Assembly (NCBI GenBank): GCA_001429255.1
Contig: LMJI01000001.1
Location: forward strand, 1,095,256 to 1,159,255
DNA from: Cellulomonas sp. Root930
Lineage (GTDB): Bacteria; Actinomycetota; Actinomycetes; Actinomycetales; Cellulomonadaceae
Direction: 5' to 3'
DNA length: 64,000 bases
Shown: piece by piece, positions 17,207-26,703 of the stretch
Position numbering within the stretch: position 1 is the first letter of the stretch
Layout of the letters: every line of letters begins with the position of its first letter
Translations under genes and position numbers: made by a program
Notes under the pieces: model-generated
Database searches by the model: none
The model's input: only the letters and a program-made list of their open reading frames with translations
Told to the model about the DNA's origin: nothing

Positions 17207-18869
17207 ACGGCTGCACGTCACCGGTGCACACCGTCCCCGCGGCGGGGGTGCGTCCCCGGAGCAGGTAGGTGTCCACCGCGTCGGTCACGCAGGCCGAGGT
17301 GCCGTACGCGGTGTGACCCCAGCTGTCGCTGGACAGCAGGCGGCTGTTCGGCAGCAGGCTCGAGGCGGTCACGGCCCCGTCGTAGTTGGTGGCCGGGTCC
17401 CAGTAGTTGCCGACGACCAGCACGGGCGCCGCGGTCCGGCGCGTGAACGGACCGGCGTAGGCGTCCTCGTCGCGCACGGTCCACGTGGAGGAGGCGCACG
17501 GCGCCGACGCCCACGTCCACATCGGGCCGAACCCCGCGGCCACCGCGTCGGCCCGGGCCGATGCCTCGACCCACTTCTCGGCGCGGGCGGGATTGAGGCC
17601 GTCGGTGCACAGGACGCTCTGGAACGCCTCGGGCGAGTTGTCGTACGGGAACCCGAGGCCGAACGCGTCGCTGCGCTGCACGGGTGCCGCGAGTGCCTGG
17701 AACTTCGCCACCAGCGCGGCACGGGCCGCACCCGGGTCGCCCGCGCCGGGGTGCAGCAGGCTGTGGATGAGCGTGAGGTCCTGGTCCACGTAGCTGTAGC
17801 CCTCCGGGGCGTACAGGTCCCCGAGCATGAAGCTGATCAGCGTCGCGTAGGTGAGGACGAAGACCACCTCCCCGGTCTCGTCGGTGATCGTGAGCGGCTC
17901 CTCCTTCAGGGAGGCGACAATCCCGGCGTAGACCGTCTCCGGGTCACCTATCCCGGCAACGCTGCAGAACTCCGGGCCTGCGGCGGCGCACCGGGCGAGG
18001 ACCTCGTGGAACGCCTTCGACGCGCCCTCGCCGGACCTCAGACGCTGCGTCTGCGGCACGCTCGCGGTCGCCGGTGTGCCCGTCCACGCGAGGGGGTCGA
18101 GCACGCCGTCGATGACCACCGCACGCACCCGGTCCGGGAACAGGTTGGCGTAGACGTTGCCCAGGTAGGTGCCGTACGAGAAGCCGAGGTACGTGAGCCG
18201 CTGGTCGCCGACCGTGCGGCGCAGCACGTCCATGTCCCGGGCCACCTCGGCGGTCGACATCGACCCCGACAGCGGGGTGCCGGTGGTCGAGCACGCGACG
18301 CCGAACGCCTTCGCCGAGGCGATGTACGCGCCGGTCTCCGCATCCCCGACGGGGAACGGTGTGGTCAGCAGCGGGCCCAGCGCGTTCGCCTGCTCGCCCA
18401 GGTTCCGGAAGCACTGCACGTTGCTGCTGTAGTTGGTGCCGCGCGGGTCGAACCCGACGACGTCGAACCTCTCGAGCACCGCGGGCGAGAGGAACAGCGA
18501 CGCCTGCGCCGCGATGGCCACGCCGGAGCCGCCCGGACCTCCCGGGTTGACGAACAGCGTGCCGATCTTGCGGGCCGGGTCGGTGGCCGGGACCCTCAGC
18601 AGCGCGACCTCCGTCGAGGCCTTGCGTGGCTGGTCGTAGTCGAGCGGCAGCTGGACGGTCCCGCACTGGGTCCGAGGCCCGAAGGCCGTGCTGCAGTCGA
18701 ACCACTGCGGGTCCGGAACGGGGACCCGGTCCACCCGGGCCGCCTCGGTCCGGCTGGTGCGGTCGGACGGTGGCGCGGCGCCCGCGCCGGTCGCTCCGAG
18801 GGTGGCGGCGAGGCTGAGCGCTGCGAGCAGCGTTCCCCACCTGCGGACATGGAGACGTACGGCAGTCAT
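17109..18869 (-). CDS. Secreted alpha/beta hydrolase of the TAP (tripeptidyl aminopeptidase-like) family
   Basis: A 586-residue exported hydrolase. A signal peptide ends near GAGAA-PP (residue 32). The core shows the oxyanion loop NPGGPGGSG (108-116), the FDPRG motif at 140, nucleophile S231 in GFSYGT, and the C-terminal TAP-like domain with VLVVGNYWDPATNY and the His in SWGHTAYG. Streptomyces homologues release tripeptides or hydrolyse esters outside the cell. A TCST/CVTD cysteine pattern suggests disulfides. Start ATG 18869 is backed by AGGGGG five bases upstream. It is monocistronic and divergent from the metalloprotease-helicase operon. Confidence 0.9.
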   Translation of the reverse strand: MTAVRLHVRRWGTLLAALSLAATLGATGAGAAPPSDRTSRTEAARVDRVPVPDPQWFDCSTAFGPRTQCGTVQLPLDYDQPRKASTEVALLRVPATDPARKIGTLFVNPGGPGGSGVAIAAQASLFLSPAVLERFDVVGFDPRGTNYSSNVQCFRNLGEQANALGPLLTTPFPVGDAETGAYIASAKAFGVACSTTGTPLSGSMSTAEVARDMDVLRRTVGDQRLTYLGFSYGTYLGNVYANLFPDRVRAVVIDGVLDPLAWTGTPATASVPQTQRLRSGEGASKAFHEVLARCAAAGPEFCSVAGIGDPETVYAGIVASLKEEPLTITDETGEVVFVLTYATLISFMLGDLYAPEGYSYVDQDLTLIHSLLHPGAGDPGAARAALVAKFQALAAPVQRSDAFGLGFPYDNSPEAFQSVLCTDGLNPARAEKWVEASARADAVAAGFGPMWTWASAPCASSTWTVRDEDAYAGPFTRRTAAPVLVVGNYWDPATNYDGAVTASSLLPNSRLLSSDSWGHTAYGTSACVTDAVDTYLLRGRTPAAGTVCTGDVQPFTVPLGTAERRAAPDRPLPPVVPPLPGALPRS

Positions 18870-19020
18870 GCATACCCCCTGCACGTGTGTCCGCCGGCCG
18901 CTCGCCCCCTGCGCTCGGTCCGGCCCTGGACGCGTCACACCCTGTCGAACCTCAGGGCGGCGCGACAAGCCCTCGATCGCGTTATCGTCGCCGGGGCCAC
19001 GACGACGAGGGAGGTGGCCG

Positions 19021-20157
19021 GTGACCGACTGGGGACCGCTGCCGTACCACCGCGACGTCGCGGCGCTGCTCGAGCGCGAGAACCCGGTGGCCTTCGGCTC
19101 GCTGCGTCCGCGGGTCTCGGCACCCTCCGGCGAGCTGGACCAGCTGCTCCTGCGTCAGACCTACCGCGTGGACGCGGCCGGGCACCCGGAGGTGCACGCC
19201 GCGGTCCAGCGCGCCGCGGACGCGCTCGGTGTGACCGTGCCCATCGAGATCTACGTCGACGAGGGCGGCCAGGGCAGCAACGCCGAGCTGGTCTACGTGC
19301 CGGACCGGGCGGTGCTGGTGCTCACCGGCGGCACACTCAACCTGCTCGACGCCGACGAGCTCTGCGCCGTGGCCGGCCACGAGCTGGCGCACCACCTGCT
19401 CTGGTCTGCGGACGACGGCCGGTACCTGGCGGCTGCCCGCCTGCTGGACGCCGCCGAGTCCGATGCCCGGACCCCGTCGGAGTACCTGGAGACCGCCCGC
19501 CGGTTCCGGCTGGCCACCGAGCTGTACGCGGACCGCGGCGGCATGCTGGCGTGCGGGTCCCTGACCACGACGGTGAGCGGCCTGGTCAAGATCGTCACGG
19601 GACTGGCCAAGGTGGACTCCGCGGCGTACCTGCGCCAGGCGGCCGAGGTGGACTACTCCGTCCCCAGCGCGGGCACCACGCACCCGGAGACCGTCCTGCG
19701 GGCGTGGGCGCTCCAGGAGTGGGCCGAGCGCGGACCCGGCGCGGACGCGGCCGTCGCGGCAGCCCTCGGCCCGCAGCTGGACCTCGGTGCGCTCGACGTG
19801 CTCGGGCAGGACCGGCTGGCGGAGATCACGCGGTCGCTGGTGTGGATGCTCGTGGCCGACGACATCGTGCGCAGCGAGGAGGCGCTCGACCTCGCGCAGC
19901 GGTTCGGGGTCGTCGTCGGCGGGCCGCCCGCCCTCACGGACACGCCGTCGAACCTGGCCTCCGAGACGCGCACCTACCTGGCGGCCGTGCTGGTGGACTT
20001 CGCCACGGCCGACGACGGCGGCGGGGTCGACGACCTCGGCGCGGTGCTCGCGGTCGCCCGCCGGGTCGGCCTCGGCGACGAGGTGCTCCGCCTCTTCACC
20101 GACGAGCTCGACCTCGGCGAGCGGGCGCTCGCCAAGGTGACGGCGGCGGCGGGCTGA
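19021..20157 (+). CDS. M48-like zinc metalloprotease, first gene of helicase operon
   Basis: A 378-residue protein without signal peptide or membrane segments. Residues 119-125 (GHELAHH) give the HExxH zinc site, and ELYAD at 167-171 supplies the third ligand and conserved Asp of the M48 family; ADELCAVA before the site is also typical. Unlike HtpX it is soluble, so it should act in the cytoplasm. The C-terminal half is helical and has no clear family. GTG 19021 is preceded by GGGAGG. Its stop codon overlaps the ATG of the giant helicase (TGATG), showing translational coupling and a shared task. The nature of that task is unknown; regulation of the helicase by proteolysis is one idea. Confidence 0.82.
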   Translation: MTDWGPLPYHRDVAALLERENPVAFGSLRPRVSAPSGELDQLLLRQTYRVDAAGHPEVHAAVQRAADALGVTVPIEIYVDEGGQGSNAELVYVPDRAVLVLTGGTLNLLDADELCAVAGHELAHHLLWSADDGRYLAAARLLDAAESDARTPSEYLETARRFRLATELYADRGGMLACGSLTTTVSGLVKIVTGLAKVDSAAYLRQAAEVDYSVPSAGTTHPETVLRAWALQEWAERGPGADAAVAAALGPQLDLGALDVLGQDRLAEITRSLVWMLVADDIVRSEEALDLAQRFGVVVGGPPALTDTPSNLASETRTYLAAVLVDFATADDGGGVDDLGAVLAVARRVGLGDEVLRLFTDELDLGERALAKVTAAAG

Positions 20158-23100
20158 TGCGCGCGCTGATCGGCCGTGCCGTGGCCCGCGGCGGGTTGCC
20201 CCCCGACGACGTCCTCGGCCTGCTGCTCCCGATGTTCCACACGGTGCAGTCGCTGCACGAGACCGGCCGGGTCGCCCCGCTGCGCGGGCTCGGCGCCCTC
20301 GCGCAGACCGACGACGAGCCGGTGACCGTCGACGTCACGCAGGCCGGGCCGCCGCACCGGAACCGGGCGGCGATCGCGGCCGCGGAGGTGTCGGCGGCGG
20401 TCGAGGTCGAGCATCGGGGGACCGTCGAGCGGGACCTCTCCGGTGCCGCCGGCGAGACGCGCACCTCCTCCGAGGAGGGCGCCGTCCGGATCGTCGCCGG
20501 GTGGCAGCGCTGGGAGCACCTGGCCGGCCACCACGACGAGCTCACCGACATCGCGAGCCTGGGCGAGCTGTTCGTCGCGCTGGTGTGCGGCCTCGACCTG
20601 GCCGACGAGGCCGACGCGGCCCTGCTGCAGGAGCGCCGGAACAACCTGTTCGCCCTCGCGCCGGCCCTGCACCCGGTGCTGGCCACGGTCGCGAGCTCGA
20701 TGATCGCGCCCGACCGCCGACGCCGCGCCCAGGATCTCGCCGACGTCATCACGCGGCTGGAGACCTACCGCGACCAGCCCGAGGACTTCGACCTCGAGCG
20801 CGTGCTCGGCGCCCGCACCGACCGCCGGGCCGCCGTCCTGGAGCACCTGCGCGACCGCCTGTTCGACGCGTCCCGGCGCAACCCGCTGCTGCACTTCCGG
20901 CCCACCGGGCGGACCATCAACCTCACCGAGGCGTCCGTGCCGCTGGTCCTCGACGTGCGGCACATCCGCGCGTCGCAGCTGTTCACGTGGGGCGGGCCGG
21001 CGTCCGCGCGGCTGGTGGACGGCAAGGCCGTCGACGTCGGCTCGCTGGTCCGCTGGGACGACGCCCCCTACGCCGCGGCGGCCCTGGACGCGCTGATCTC
21101 GTCGGCCCGCCGCGACCGTGCCGAGTACGGGCGGGACCAGCTGCGCCTGGTGGTCGCGTTCCTGCGCTGGCACGACGTGAAGAACGACCCCGGCACGCCC
21201 GTCGACTCGCCGCTGGTGCTGGCTCCGGTGACCCTGACCAAGCAGCGGGGCGTGCGCGACGCCTACCGGCTCCAGCTCACCAGCACGCAGGCCGAGGTCA
21301 ACCCCGTGCTGCGGCACCAGCTGGACGAGCTGTTCGGGCTGCGGCTGCCGGAGACGATCGACCTGGCGTCCGAGGGGGCCGTCGAGGAGCTGCGGGCGAG
21401 CATCGAGAAGCAGGCGCGCGCGACGCAGCCGGCGGTGGTCGTCGGCCTCGTCGACAAGCCGCGGATCGAGCTGGTCCGGCACCGGGCGCAGGTGGCGCTG
21501 CAGGCGTACCGGCGGCGCCGACCGAGCACCCGTCCCCTGGTCGGCCGTCGGCAGTACGCGTACTCGTACACGCGCCCCGGATGGAACCCGCTCGGTGTGC
21601 AGATCTTCCAGGACCGCATCCAGCGCCGGCCGATCCCGCTGTCCGTGGAGCTCGGCGACGCGCCCGCCCCGCAGCACGTGGTCGAGACGTTCTCGGTGCA
21701 GACGCAGGGCGACGACAACCCGTACACGTGGGACGTCGACCTGACCATGGTCACGCTGGCCAACTTCAACTACCGCACGCTCAGCCTGGTCCGCGACTAC
21801 GACTCCCTCCTGGCCGAGCCGATGCCGAACGAGGCGTTCGACGAGCTGTTCTCGACCGCCCCGCGGGACGTCGCCGAGCACGGCGCGACCATCGCCGTGG
21901 CCGACCGGTACCTCGTGGTGCCGGCGGACGCCTCGCAGCTGGGCGCGGTGGCGCTGGCCCGTTCCGGCGACAACTTCGTCATCCAGGGGCCGCCCGGCAC
22001 GGGCAAGTCGCAGACGATCACCAACCTGGTCGCCGACTTCGTCGCGCACGGCAAGCGCGTGCTGTTCGTCTGCCAGAAGCGCGCGGCCCTCGACGTGGTG
22101 CACGCGCGGCTGCGGGCGCAGGGCCTCGGCGAGATCTGCACGCTGGTGCACGACAGCCAGGAGGACAAGAAAGAGTTCGTGCACGGGCTGCGCGACACCT
22201 ACGAGCGCTGGCTGGCCGACGACGAGCCGCTGGACGCCGTCGAGGCCCGCCGGACCGCGCTGATCGACGCGACGACCGCCGCGCTGGCCGAGGTCGGCGC
22301 GTACGAGCAGGCGCTCGGCGGGGTGCAGGACGTGCTCGAGCGCCTAATCGCGCTGCGCGGGTTCCGCTGGGGCGACGACCTCACGCCCGCCCAGCAGGCG
22401 CTCCTGCCCGAGCCCGCCGACTGGGTGCCGGCGCGTCCGCTGGTCGACGCGCTCGCGGCTGCGCTGGCTCGCGCCGGTACGGCCCCGGTGCTCGCGCGGA
22501 CCCCCGCCCGGCTCATCGACCCGTCCGTGCTGGACCAGCCGCGTGCCGACGCCGTGGTTGCGCAGCGCGCACAGGAGGCCGCCGCGGCGGTCGATGCCGT
22601 GCTCGCCGTCCTGGGCGACGGCGGCGACCTCACCGTGGACGACGCCGACGCGGTCGGGCAGATGCACGCGGTGCTCGCACCGCTGGTCCAGCGCGACCTC
22701 GGCTCGGCGGTCACCCCGCGCACGCCCGCCGCCCGCCGGCTGCAGGAGGCGACGGTCGCCTGGCGGGAGACCGAGGCGGTGGCGGACGCGGCCGACCGCG
22801 CGGCCTCCGGCTGGCGCGAGCCGCTCTCGGCCGCGGACGCGGCGGCCGCCCTGGAGATCGCCCGGCGCCGCGAGACGTCGATGTGGAAGTTCCTCGACGG
22901 CGGCTGGCGGAGGGTGCGCAAGCTGGTGGACGCGGGGTTCGACGCGGGCGACCGGCAGGTCCGGCCGACGGCGACGCAGGCGCTGGAGCTCCTCGTCGCG
23001 CGCTACGACACCGCGGCACGCGCCGACGCGCTCTCGCAGGAGCTGGCCCGCGACTGGGGGCACGGCGACCTCGCGGTCCTCTCGGACAGGATCGCGGCCA

Positions 23101-25217
23101 TCCGGAGGTACACCGGCACGCTCGCCGTGTGGCGCACGCGGTTGGCGGACACCGAGCCGGACGACGTCCTCGACCGCCTGCCGGAGCTCGTCGAGACGGT
23201 CCGGACGCATCTGGCCGGGCTCGTCGCGGGTGCCGACGACCTGCCGATGAGCGCCCTGCGCGATGAGCTGCGCGGGCTCACCGGTGCGGACGGGCAGGCG
23301 CTCGTGCGCGCGGCGGCCGGCACCCTGCGGGACCTGGCGGCGGCGCCGACCGTCCTGCGCGCGCTGCGGCAGCTCGACGCGTCCCCGGACCAGCTGGAGC
23401 ACGCCGTCGTCGCCGCGTCGATGCGGGAGGCCCGCGCACAGGAGCCCGCGCTCAGCCGGCTCGACGGCGACCGGCTGGCCGACCTGCTGGACCGCGTGGC
23501 CGAGCGCGCCCCGGAGCTCCAGCGCGCCAACGCCGACGTCGTCACCGCCCGGCTGCGCGCACAATTCGTCGAGGCGGTCGCGCACTCGCAGCGCAGCGTG
23601 AGCGGCATGCACCTGGAGGACCGCGCGCTCAAGGCGGTCTGGATGGCCGGCCGGCGCGAGCTCGAGCACGAGTTCGGCAAGGTCCGCGCGTACAAGTCGA
23701 TCCGGCACCTGGCCTCCGCCGATCCGGGGGCGGTCGTCGCGGCGATGCGACCGGTGTGGCTGATGAGCCCGTCGTCGCTGTCGGACACCCTGCCGCTGGA
23801 GACCACGTTCGACGTGGTGATCTTCGACGAGGCCAGCCAGATCCCCGTCGAGGAGGCCGTGCCGGCGTTGTTCCGCGGTGCGCAGGTGATCGTGGTCGGC
23901 GACCGGATGCAGCTGCCGCCGTCCCGGTACTTCCAGGTGGGCGCGCCCCCCACGGAGGAGCCGGTGGAGGACGACGACAGTGCCCCGGTGGGCGTGGTGC
24001 TCGACTCCGACAGCTTCCTCGCGGTCGGGTCCGTGCGGCTGCCGTCGACCATGCTCACCTGGCACTACCGCAGCCAGTACGAGGCGCTCATCCAGTTCAG
24101 CAACGCGGCGTTCTACGAGGGCCGGCTGACCACGATCCCGGACCGGACGCTCACCCACGTCCGCGCGCGACCGCTGGAGGTGACGGTCGCGTCGGTCCCC
24201 GAGCCGACGGACGTCGCCGCGGCCGTCGACGGCCTGCTCGAGCGGAGCATCAGCGCGATGCGCGTGCTTGACGGTGTGTACACCCAGCGGACCAACCCGC
24301 AGGAGGCCGTCTGGATCGCGCACCTGGTCCGCGAGCTGCTGGCCCGCGGGACCGGCCAGACGCTCGGGATCGTGGCGTTCTCGGAGGCGCAGCAGTCGGA
24401 GATCGAGCGCGCGCTGGAGCGGCTGGGGCGCGAGGACGCCGACTTCGCCCGTCGGTACGACGCCGAGCTCACCCGCGAGGAGGACGGCCAGGTGGTCGGG
24501 CTGTTCGTGAAGAACCTCGAGAACGTCCAGGGTGACGAGCGCGACGTGATCCTCATGAGCGTCTGCTACGCCGCCGGCCCGGACGGTCGCATGCGCATGA
24601 ACTTCGGACCGATCAACAACGCCGGCGGCGAGAAGCGGCTCAACGTCATCTTCAGCCGCGCCCGCCGGCACATGGTGCTGGTGAGCAGCATCGAGCACAC
24701 CGCGATCACCAACGTCTACAACGACGGCGCCAACACCCTGCGCGGCTTCCTGCACTACGCCGACGCGGTCTCCAACGGGGACGCCGCCGCGGCTGCCGGG
24801 GTGCTGGCGGGGCTGCGGGAGCGGTCCGGACGGGTGCCGGCCGCGGTCGTCCCGCCGATCGTGGAGCAGATCGCCGACGCGGTCCGCGCGGCCGGCGTGG
24901 AGGTCGTCGCCGGTGTCGGGCAGTCCGCGTTCCGCTGCGACCTGGCCCTGCGGCCCCCGGGCGCCGCTGCCCACACGGTCGGCGTGCTGGTCGACCAGTC
25001 CGCGCGGCTCGCCGCCCACTCCCTCGACGAGCGCCGGGTCACGCAGCCGACGGCCCTGCGCTCGGGCGGCTGGCGCGTGGTGCAGGTGCTCGCGACGGAG
25101 TGGGAGGCCGACCCGGACGGCGTCGTGCGGCGGCTCGTCGCGGCGGTGGGCTTGCCGGACCGGCAACGCGGCTTGCCGCACGCCGATGTCGCGGCCGACA
25201 GTGGCGCGCATGACTGA
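20157..25217 (+). CDS. DUF4011/SF1 helicase with kinase-like N-terminus and decayed C-terminal nuclease
   Basis: A 1686-residue protein. Residues 1-210 resemble the C-lobe of a protein kinase (TDIASLGELFVALVCGLD, then RRRAQDLADVITRLE) but lack catalytic residues. DUF4011 follows (RDRLFDASRRNPLLHFRPTGRTI, about 230-250). The SF1 helicase has Walker A GPPGTGKSQT (about 611), motif II FDEASQIP (about 1225), GDRMQLPPS, HYRSQYE, VQGDERDVIL and NVIFSRARRH (about 1497). The last 120 residues align with Vsr-like (MTES_1575) nucleases: RCDLAL retains the Asp, but the usual E-x-D position reads GVLVDQ. Such long helicases recur in defence or repair settings. It overlaps the methyltransferase by eight bases. 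Confidence 0.88.
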   Translation: MRALIGRAVARGGLPPDDVLGLLLPMFHTVQSLHETGRVAPLRGLGALAQTDDEPVTVDVTQAGPPHRNRAAIAAAEVSAAVEVEHRGTVERDLSGAAGETRTSSEEGAVRIVAGWQRWEHLAGHHDELTDIASLGELFVALVCGLDLADEADAALLQERRNNLFALAPALHPVLATVASSMIAPDRRRRAQDLADVITRLETYRDQPEDFDLERVLGARTDRRAAVLEHLRDRLFDASRRNPLLHFRPTGRTINLTEASVPLVLDVRHIRASQLFTWGGPASARLVDGKAVDVGSLVRWDDAPYAAAALDALISSARRDRAEYGRDQLRLVVAFLRWHDVKNDPGTPVDSPLVLAPVTLTKQRGVRDAYRLQLTSTQAEVNPVLRHQLDELFGLRLPETIDLASEGAVEELRASIEKQARATQPAVVVGLVDKPRIELVRHRAQVALQAYRRRRPSTRPLVGRRQYAYSYTRPGWNPLGVQIFQDRIQRRPIPLSVELGDAPAPQHVVETFSVQTQGDDNPYTWDVDLTMVTLANFNYRTLSLVRDYDSLLAEPMPNEAFDELFSTAPRDVAEHGATIAVADRYLVVPADASQLGAVALARSGDNFVIQGPPGTGKSQTITNLVADFVAHGKRVLFVCQKRAALDVVHARLRAQGLGEICTLVHDSQEDKKEFVHGLRDTYERWLADDEPLDAVEARRTALIDATTAALAEVGAYEQALGGVQDVLERLIALRGFRWGDDLTPAQQALLPEPADWVPARPLVDALAAALARAGTAPVLARTPARLIDPSVLDQPRADAVVAQRAQEAAAAVDAVLAVLGDGGDLTVDDADAVGQMHAVLAPLVQRDLGSAVTPRTPAARRLQEATVAWRETEAVADAADRAASGWREPLSAADAAAALEIARRRETSMWKFLDGGWRRVRKLVDAGFDAGDRQVRPTATQALELLVARYDTAARADALSQELARDWGHGDLAVLSDRIAAIRRYTGTLAVWRTRLADTEPDDVLDRLPELVETVRTHLAGLVAGADDLPMSALRDELRGLTGADGQALVRAAAGTLRDLAAAPTVLRALRQLDASPDQLEHAVVAASMREARAQEPALSRLDGDRLADLLDRVAERAPELQRANADVVTARLRAQFVEAVAHSQRSVSGMHLEDRALKAVWMAGRRELEHEFGKVRAYKSIRHLASADPGAVVAAMRPVWLMSPSSLSDTLPLETTFDVVIFDEASQIPVEEAVPALFRGAQVIVVGDRMQLPPSRYFQVGAPPTEEPVEDDDSAPVGVVLDSDSFLAVGSVRLPSTMLTWHYRSQYEALIQFSNAAFYEGRLTTIPDRTLTHVRARPLEVTVASVPEPTDVAAAVDGLLERSISAMRVLDGVYTQRTNPQEAVWIAHLVRELLARGTGQTLGIVAFSEAQQSEIERALERLGREDADFARRYDAELTREEDGQVVGLFVKNLENVQGDERDVILMSVCYAAGPDGRMRMNFGPINNAGGEKRLNVIFSRARRHMVLVSSIEHTAITNVYNDGANTLRGFLHYADAVSNGDAAAAAGVLAGLRERSGRVPAAVVPPIVEQIADAVRAAGVEVVAGVGQSAFRCDLALRPPGAAAHTVGVLVDQSARLAAHSLDERRVTQPTALRSGGWRVVQVLATEWEADPDGVVRRLVAAVGLPDRQRGLPHADVAADSGAHD

Positions 25218-25830
25218 GCACACGCACGGCGAGCACTACTGGGACGAGCACTACGCGACGATCGACCCCTCGTGGGGGACGCGCCCGAACGCGGTGGTGG
25301 TCGACGTCGTCGGATCGCTCCCGCCCGGCCGCGCGGTCGACCTCGGCTGCGGCCACGGTGGCGACGCCCTCTGGCTCGCATCCCTCGGCTGGCACGTGAC
25401 GGCGGTCGACGCGGCGGCTGTCGCGCTCGGCCGGGTCGCCCAGGCGGCCGCCGACGCAGGCCTGACCGACCGCGTCACCGTCGAGCAGCACGACCTGCGG
25501 GTGTCGATGCCGTCCGGCCCGTTCGACCTGGTGACGGCGACCTACCTCCACGGACCGGCGGAGTTCCCGCGCGCGGAGGTGCTGCACCGCGCGTCCCAGC
25601 TGGTCGCGCCGGGAGGACTGTTCGTGGTGATCGAGCACGCGTCGTCGGCCCCGTGGTTCTGGGACCAGCACCGGGTCTTCCCGACGCCCGCCGAGTCGCT
25701 CGCCTCGTTCGACCTGGGCGAGGGCTGGTCGGTCGAGCGGCTGGACGCCCCGCGGCGCACGGCCTCCGGCCCGGACGGTCAGACCGCGGAGGTCTCGGAC
25801 AACATCATCGCGGTGCGCCGGACGAGGTGA
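25210..25830 (+). CDS. Class I SAM-dependent methyltransferase (TehB/TPMT-like)
   Basis: A 206-residue cytoplasmic enzyme. GEHYWDEHYA at the start and motif I VDLGCGHGGDALWLASLGW (about 41-60), then VTAVDAA and PFDLVTATYLHGP, fit small-molecule methyltransferases related to TehB and thiopurine methyltransferase; there is no target-recognition domain, so DNA methylation is unlikely. Its ATG lies inside the end of the helicase gene (ATGACTGA overlap), so it is translated with it. The 3' end overlaps the convergent phosphoesterase gene by 26 bases. The substrate is unknown; a detoxification role is plausible. Confidence 0.85.
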   Translation: MTEHTHGEHYWDEHYATIDPSWGTRPNAVVVDVVGSLPPGRAVDLGCGHGGDALWLASLGWHVTAVDAAAVALGRVAQAAADAGLTDRVTVEQHDLRVSMPSGPFDLVTATYLHGPAEFPRAEVLHRASQLVAPGGLFVVIEHASSAPWFWDQHRVFPTPAESLASFDLGEGWSVERLDAPRRTASGPDGQTAEVSDNIIAVRRTR

Positions 25831-26557
25831 GTCCCAGCGCCGCGTGCCGACCCCGGTAGATCGCGGTGCGCAGCTCGATCGACCACTCGTCGAGCGTCGG
25901 CATCCCGACCGCGTCCGCGACGGCGAGCTCGGCCTCGATGTCGTACGGGACACGGACGACCTGGATGCTGAACGTGTCGCCGATGGCCTCGAGGATCACG
26001 TACGACGCGGTCGTCTCGTCGAGCGGGTTGCCGACGCTGCCCACGTTCACCAGGGTCCGGCCGTGGTCGGTCTCGACGTAGGCGTCGTGGACGTCGCCGT
26101 AGAGCACGACCGTCGGCTCCGGGCCGTCGCCCGTGAGCTCAGTGGTGGCGAACATCGCCGCGAACTCGTCCTCGGTGTGGTGGAAGTGCACGCGGGTGTA
26201 GACGCTGGTCGCCGACGCGTGGACCAGCCGGATCCTGCGGCCGGCGAGCACGAGGTGGTGGCTGAGAGGGAGGGCGGCGAGCCACGCGCGGTCGTCGGCG
26301 GTGAGCTCGTCGTGCCACCAGCGGATCGCGAGGTCCTCGTGGTCCGCCGACTCCGGGAGGAAGTCGTCCCAGTTGCCGCGGATCGTGACGGCGCAGCGCT
26401 CGCGCGTGCGTGCGATCGCCGCCGCGCCCCGCGGTCCCTTCCCGGCCACGTCACCGAGGTTGAGGATCGTGGCGATGCCGCGGGCGTCGATGTCGGCCAG
26501 AACCGCGTCGAACGCGGTCAGGTTCCCGTGCACGTCGGACAGGACCGCGATTCGCAT
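25805..26557 (-). CDS. Calcineurin-like metallophosphoesterase (YfcE/DevT type)
   Basis: A 250-residue cytoplasmic enzyme starting at ATG 26557. It has the two-metal site motifs in order: D8-V-H10 in LSDVHGN, GDVAGKGP near 38, GNWDD near 60, a His in LVHASA, and GDVHDAY, followed by NVGSVGNPLD. These mark the group of bacterial phosphodiesterases with broad activity on nucleotide or diester substrates. A longer in-frame start upstream is rejected because the added residues are Arg/Pro-rich and unmatched. Its end overlaps the methyltransferase gene convergently by 26 bases, a compact arrangement seen several times in this window. Confidence 0.88.
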   Translation of the reverse strand: MRIAVLSDVHGNLTAFDAVLADIDARGIATILNLGDVAGKGPRGAAAIARTRERCAVTIRGNWDDFLPESADHEDLAIRWWHDELTADDRAWLAALPLSHHLVLAGRRIRLVHASATSVYTRVHFHHTEDEFAAMFATTELTGDGPEPTVVLYGDVHDAYVETDHGRTLVNVGSVGNPLDETTASYVILEAIGDTFSIQVVRVPYDIEAELAVADAVGMPTLDEWSIELRTAIYRGRHAALGLTSSGAPR

Positions 26558-26703
26558 GCGCCAAGGTAGCGGGGACCCTCGGCCGTGACGACTGGCCCGC
26601 GCCGGCCGGGGCCCGCTCGCGCTGGCTAGGATCCTGGATCGGGGCGAGGGGGATCCCCGAACCGTCTGCTCCGCGGCGTCGAGCTCCACCGGAGGTGCCT
26701 GTC

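Noticed and set aside
25210..25830. Methyltransferase beside a helicase as a restriction-modification system
   Set aside because: The enzyme is a 206-residue TehB/TPMT-like protein without a DNA target-recognition domain or the NPPY/DPPY motif, so a DNA methylase role is not supported.
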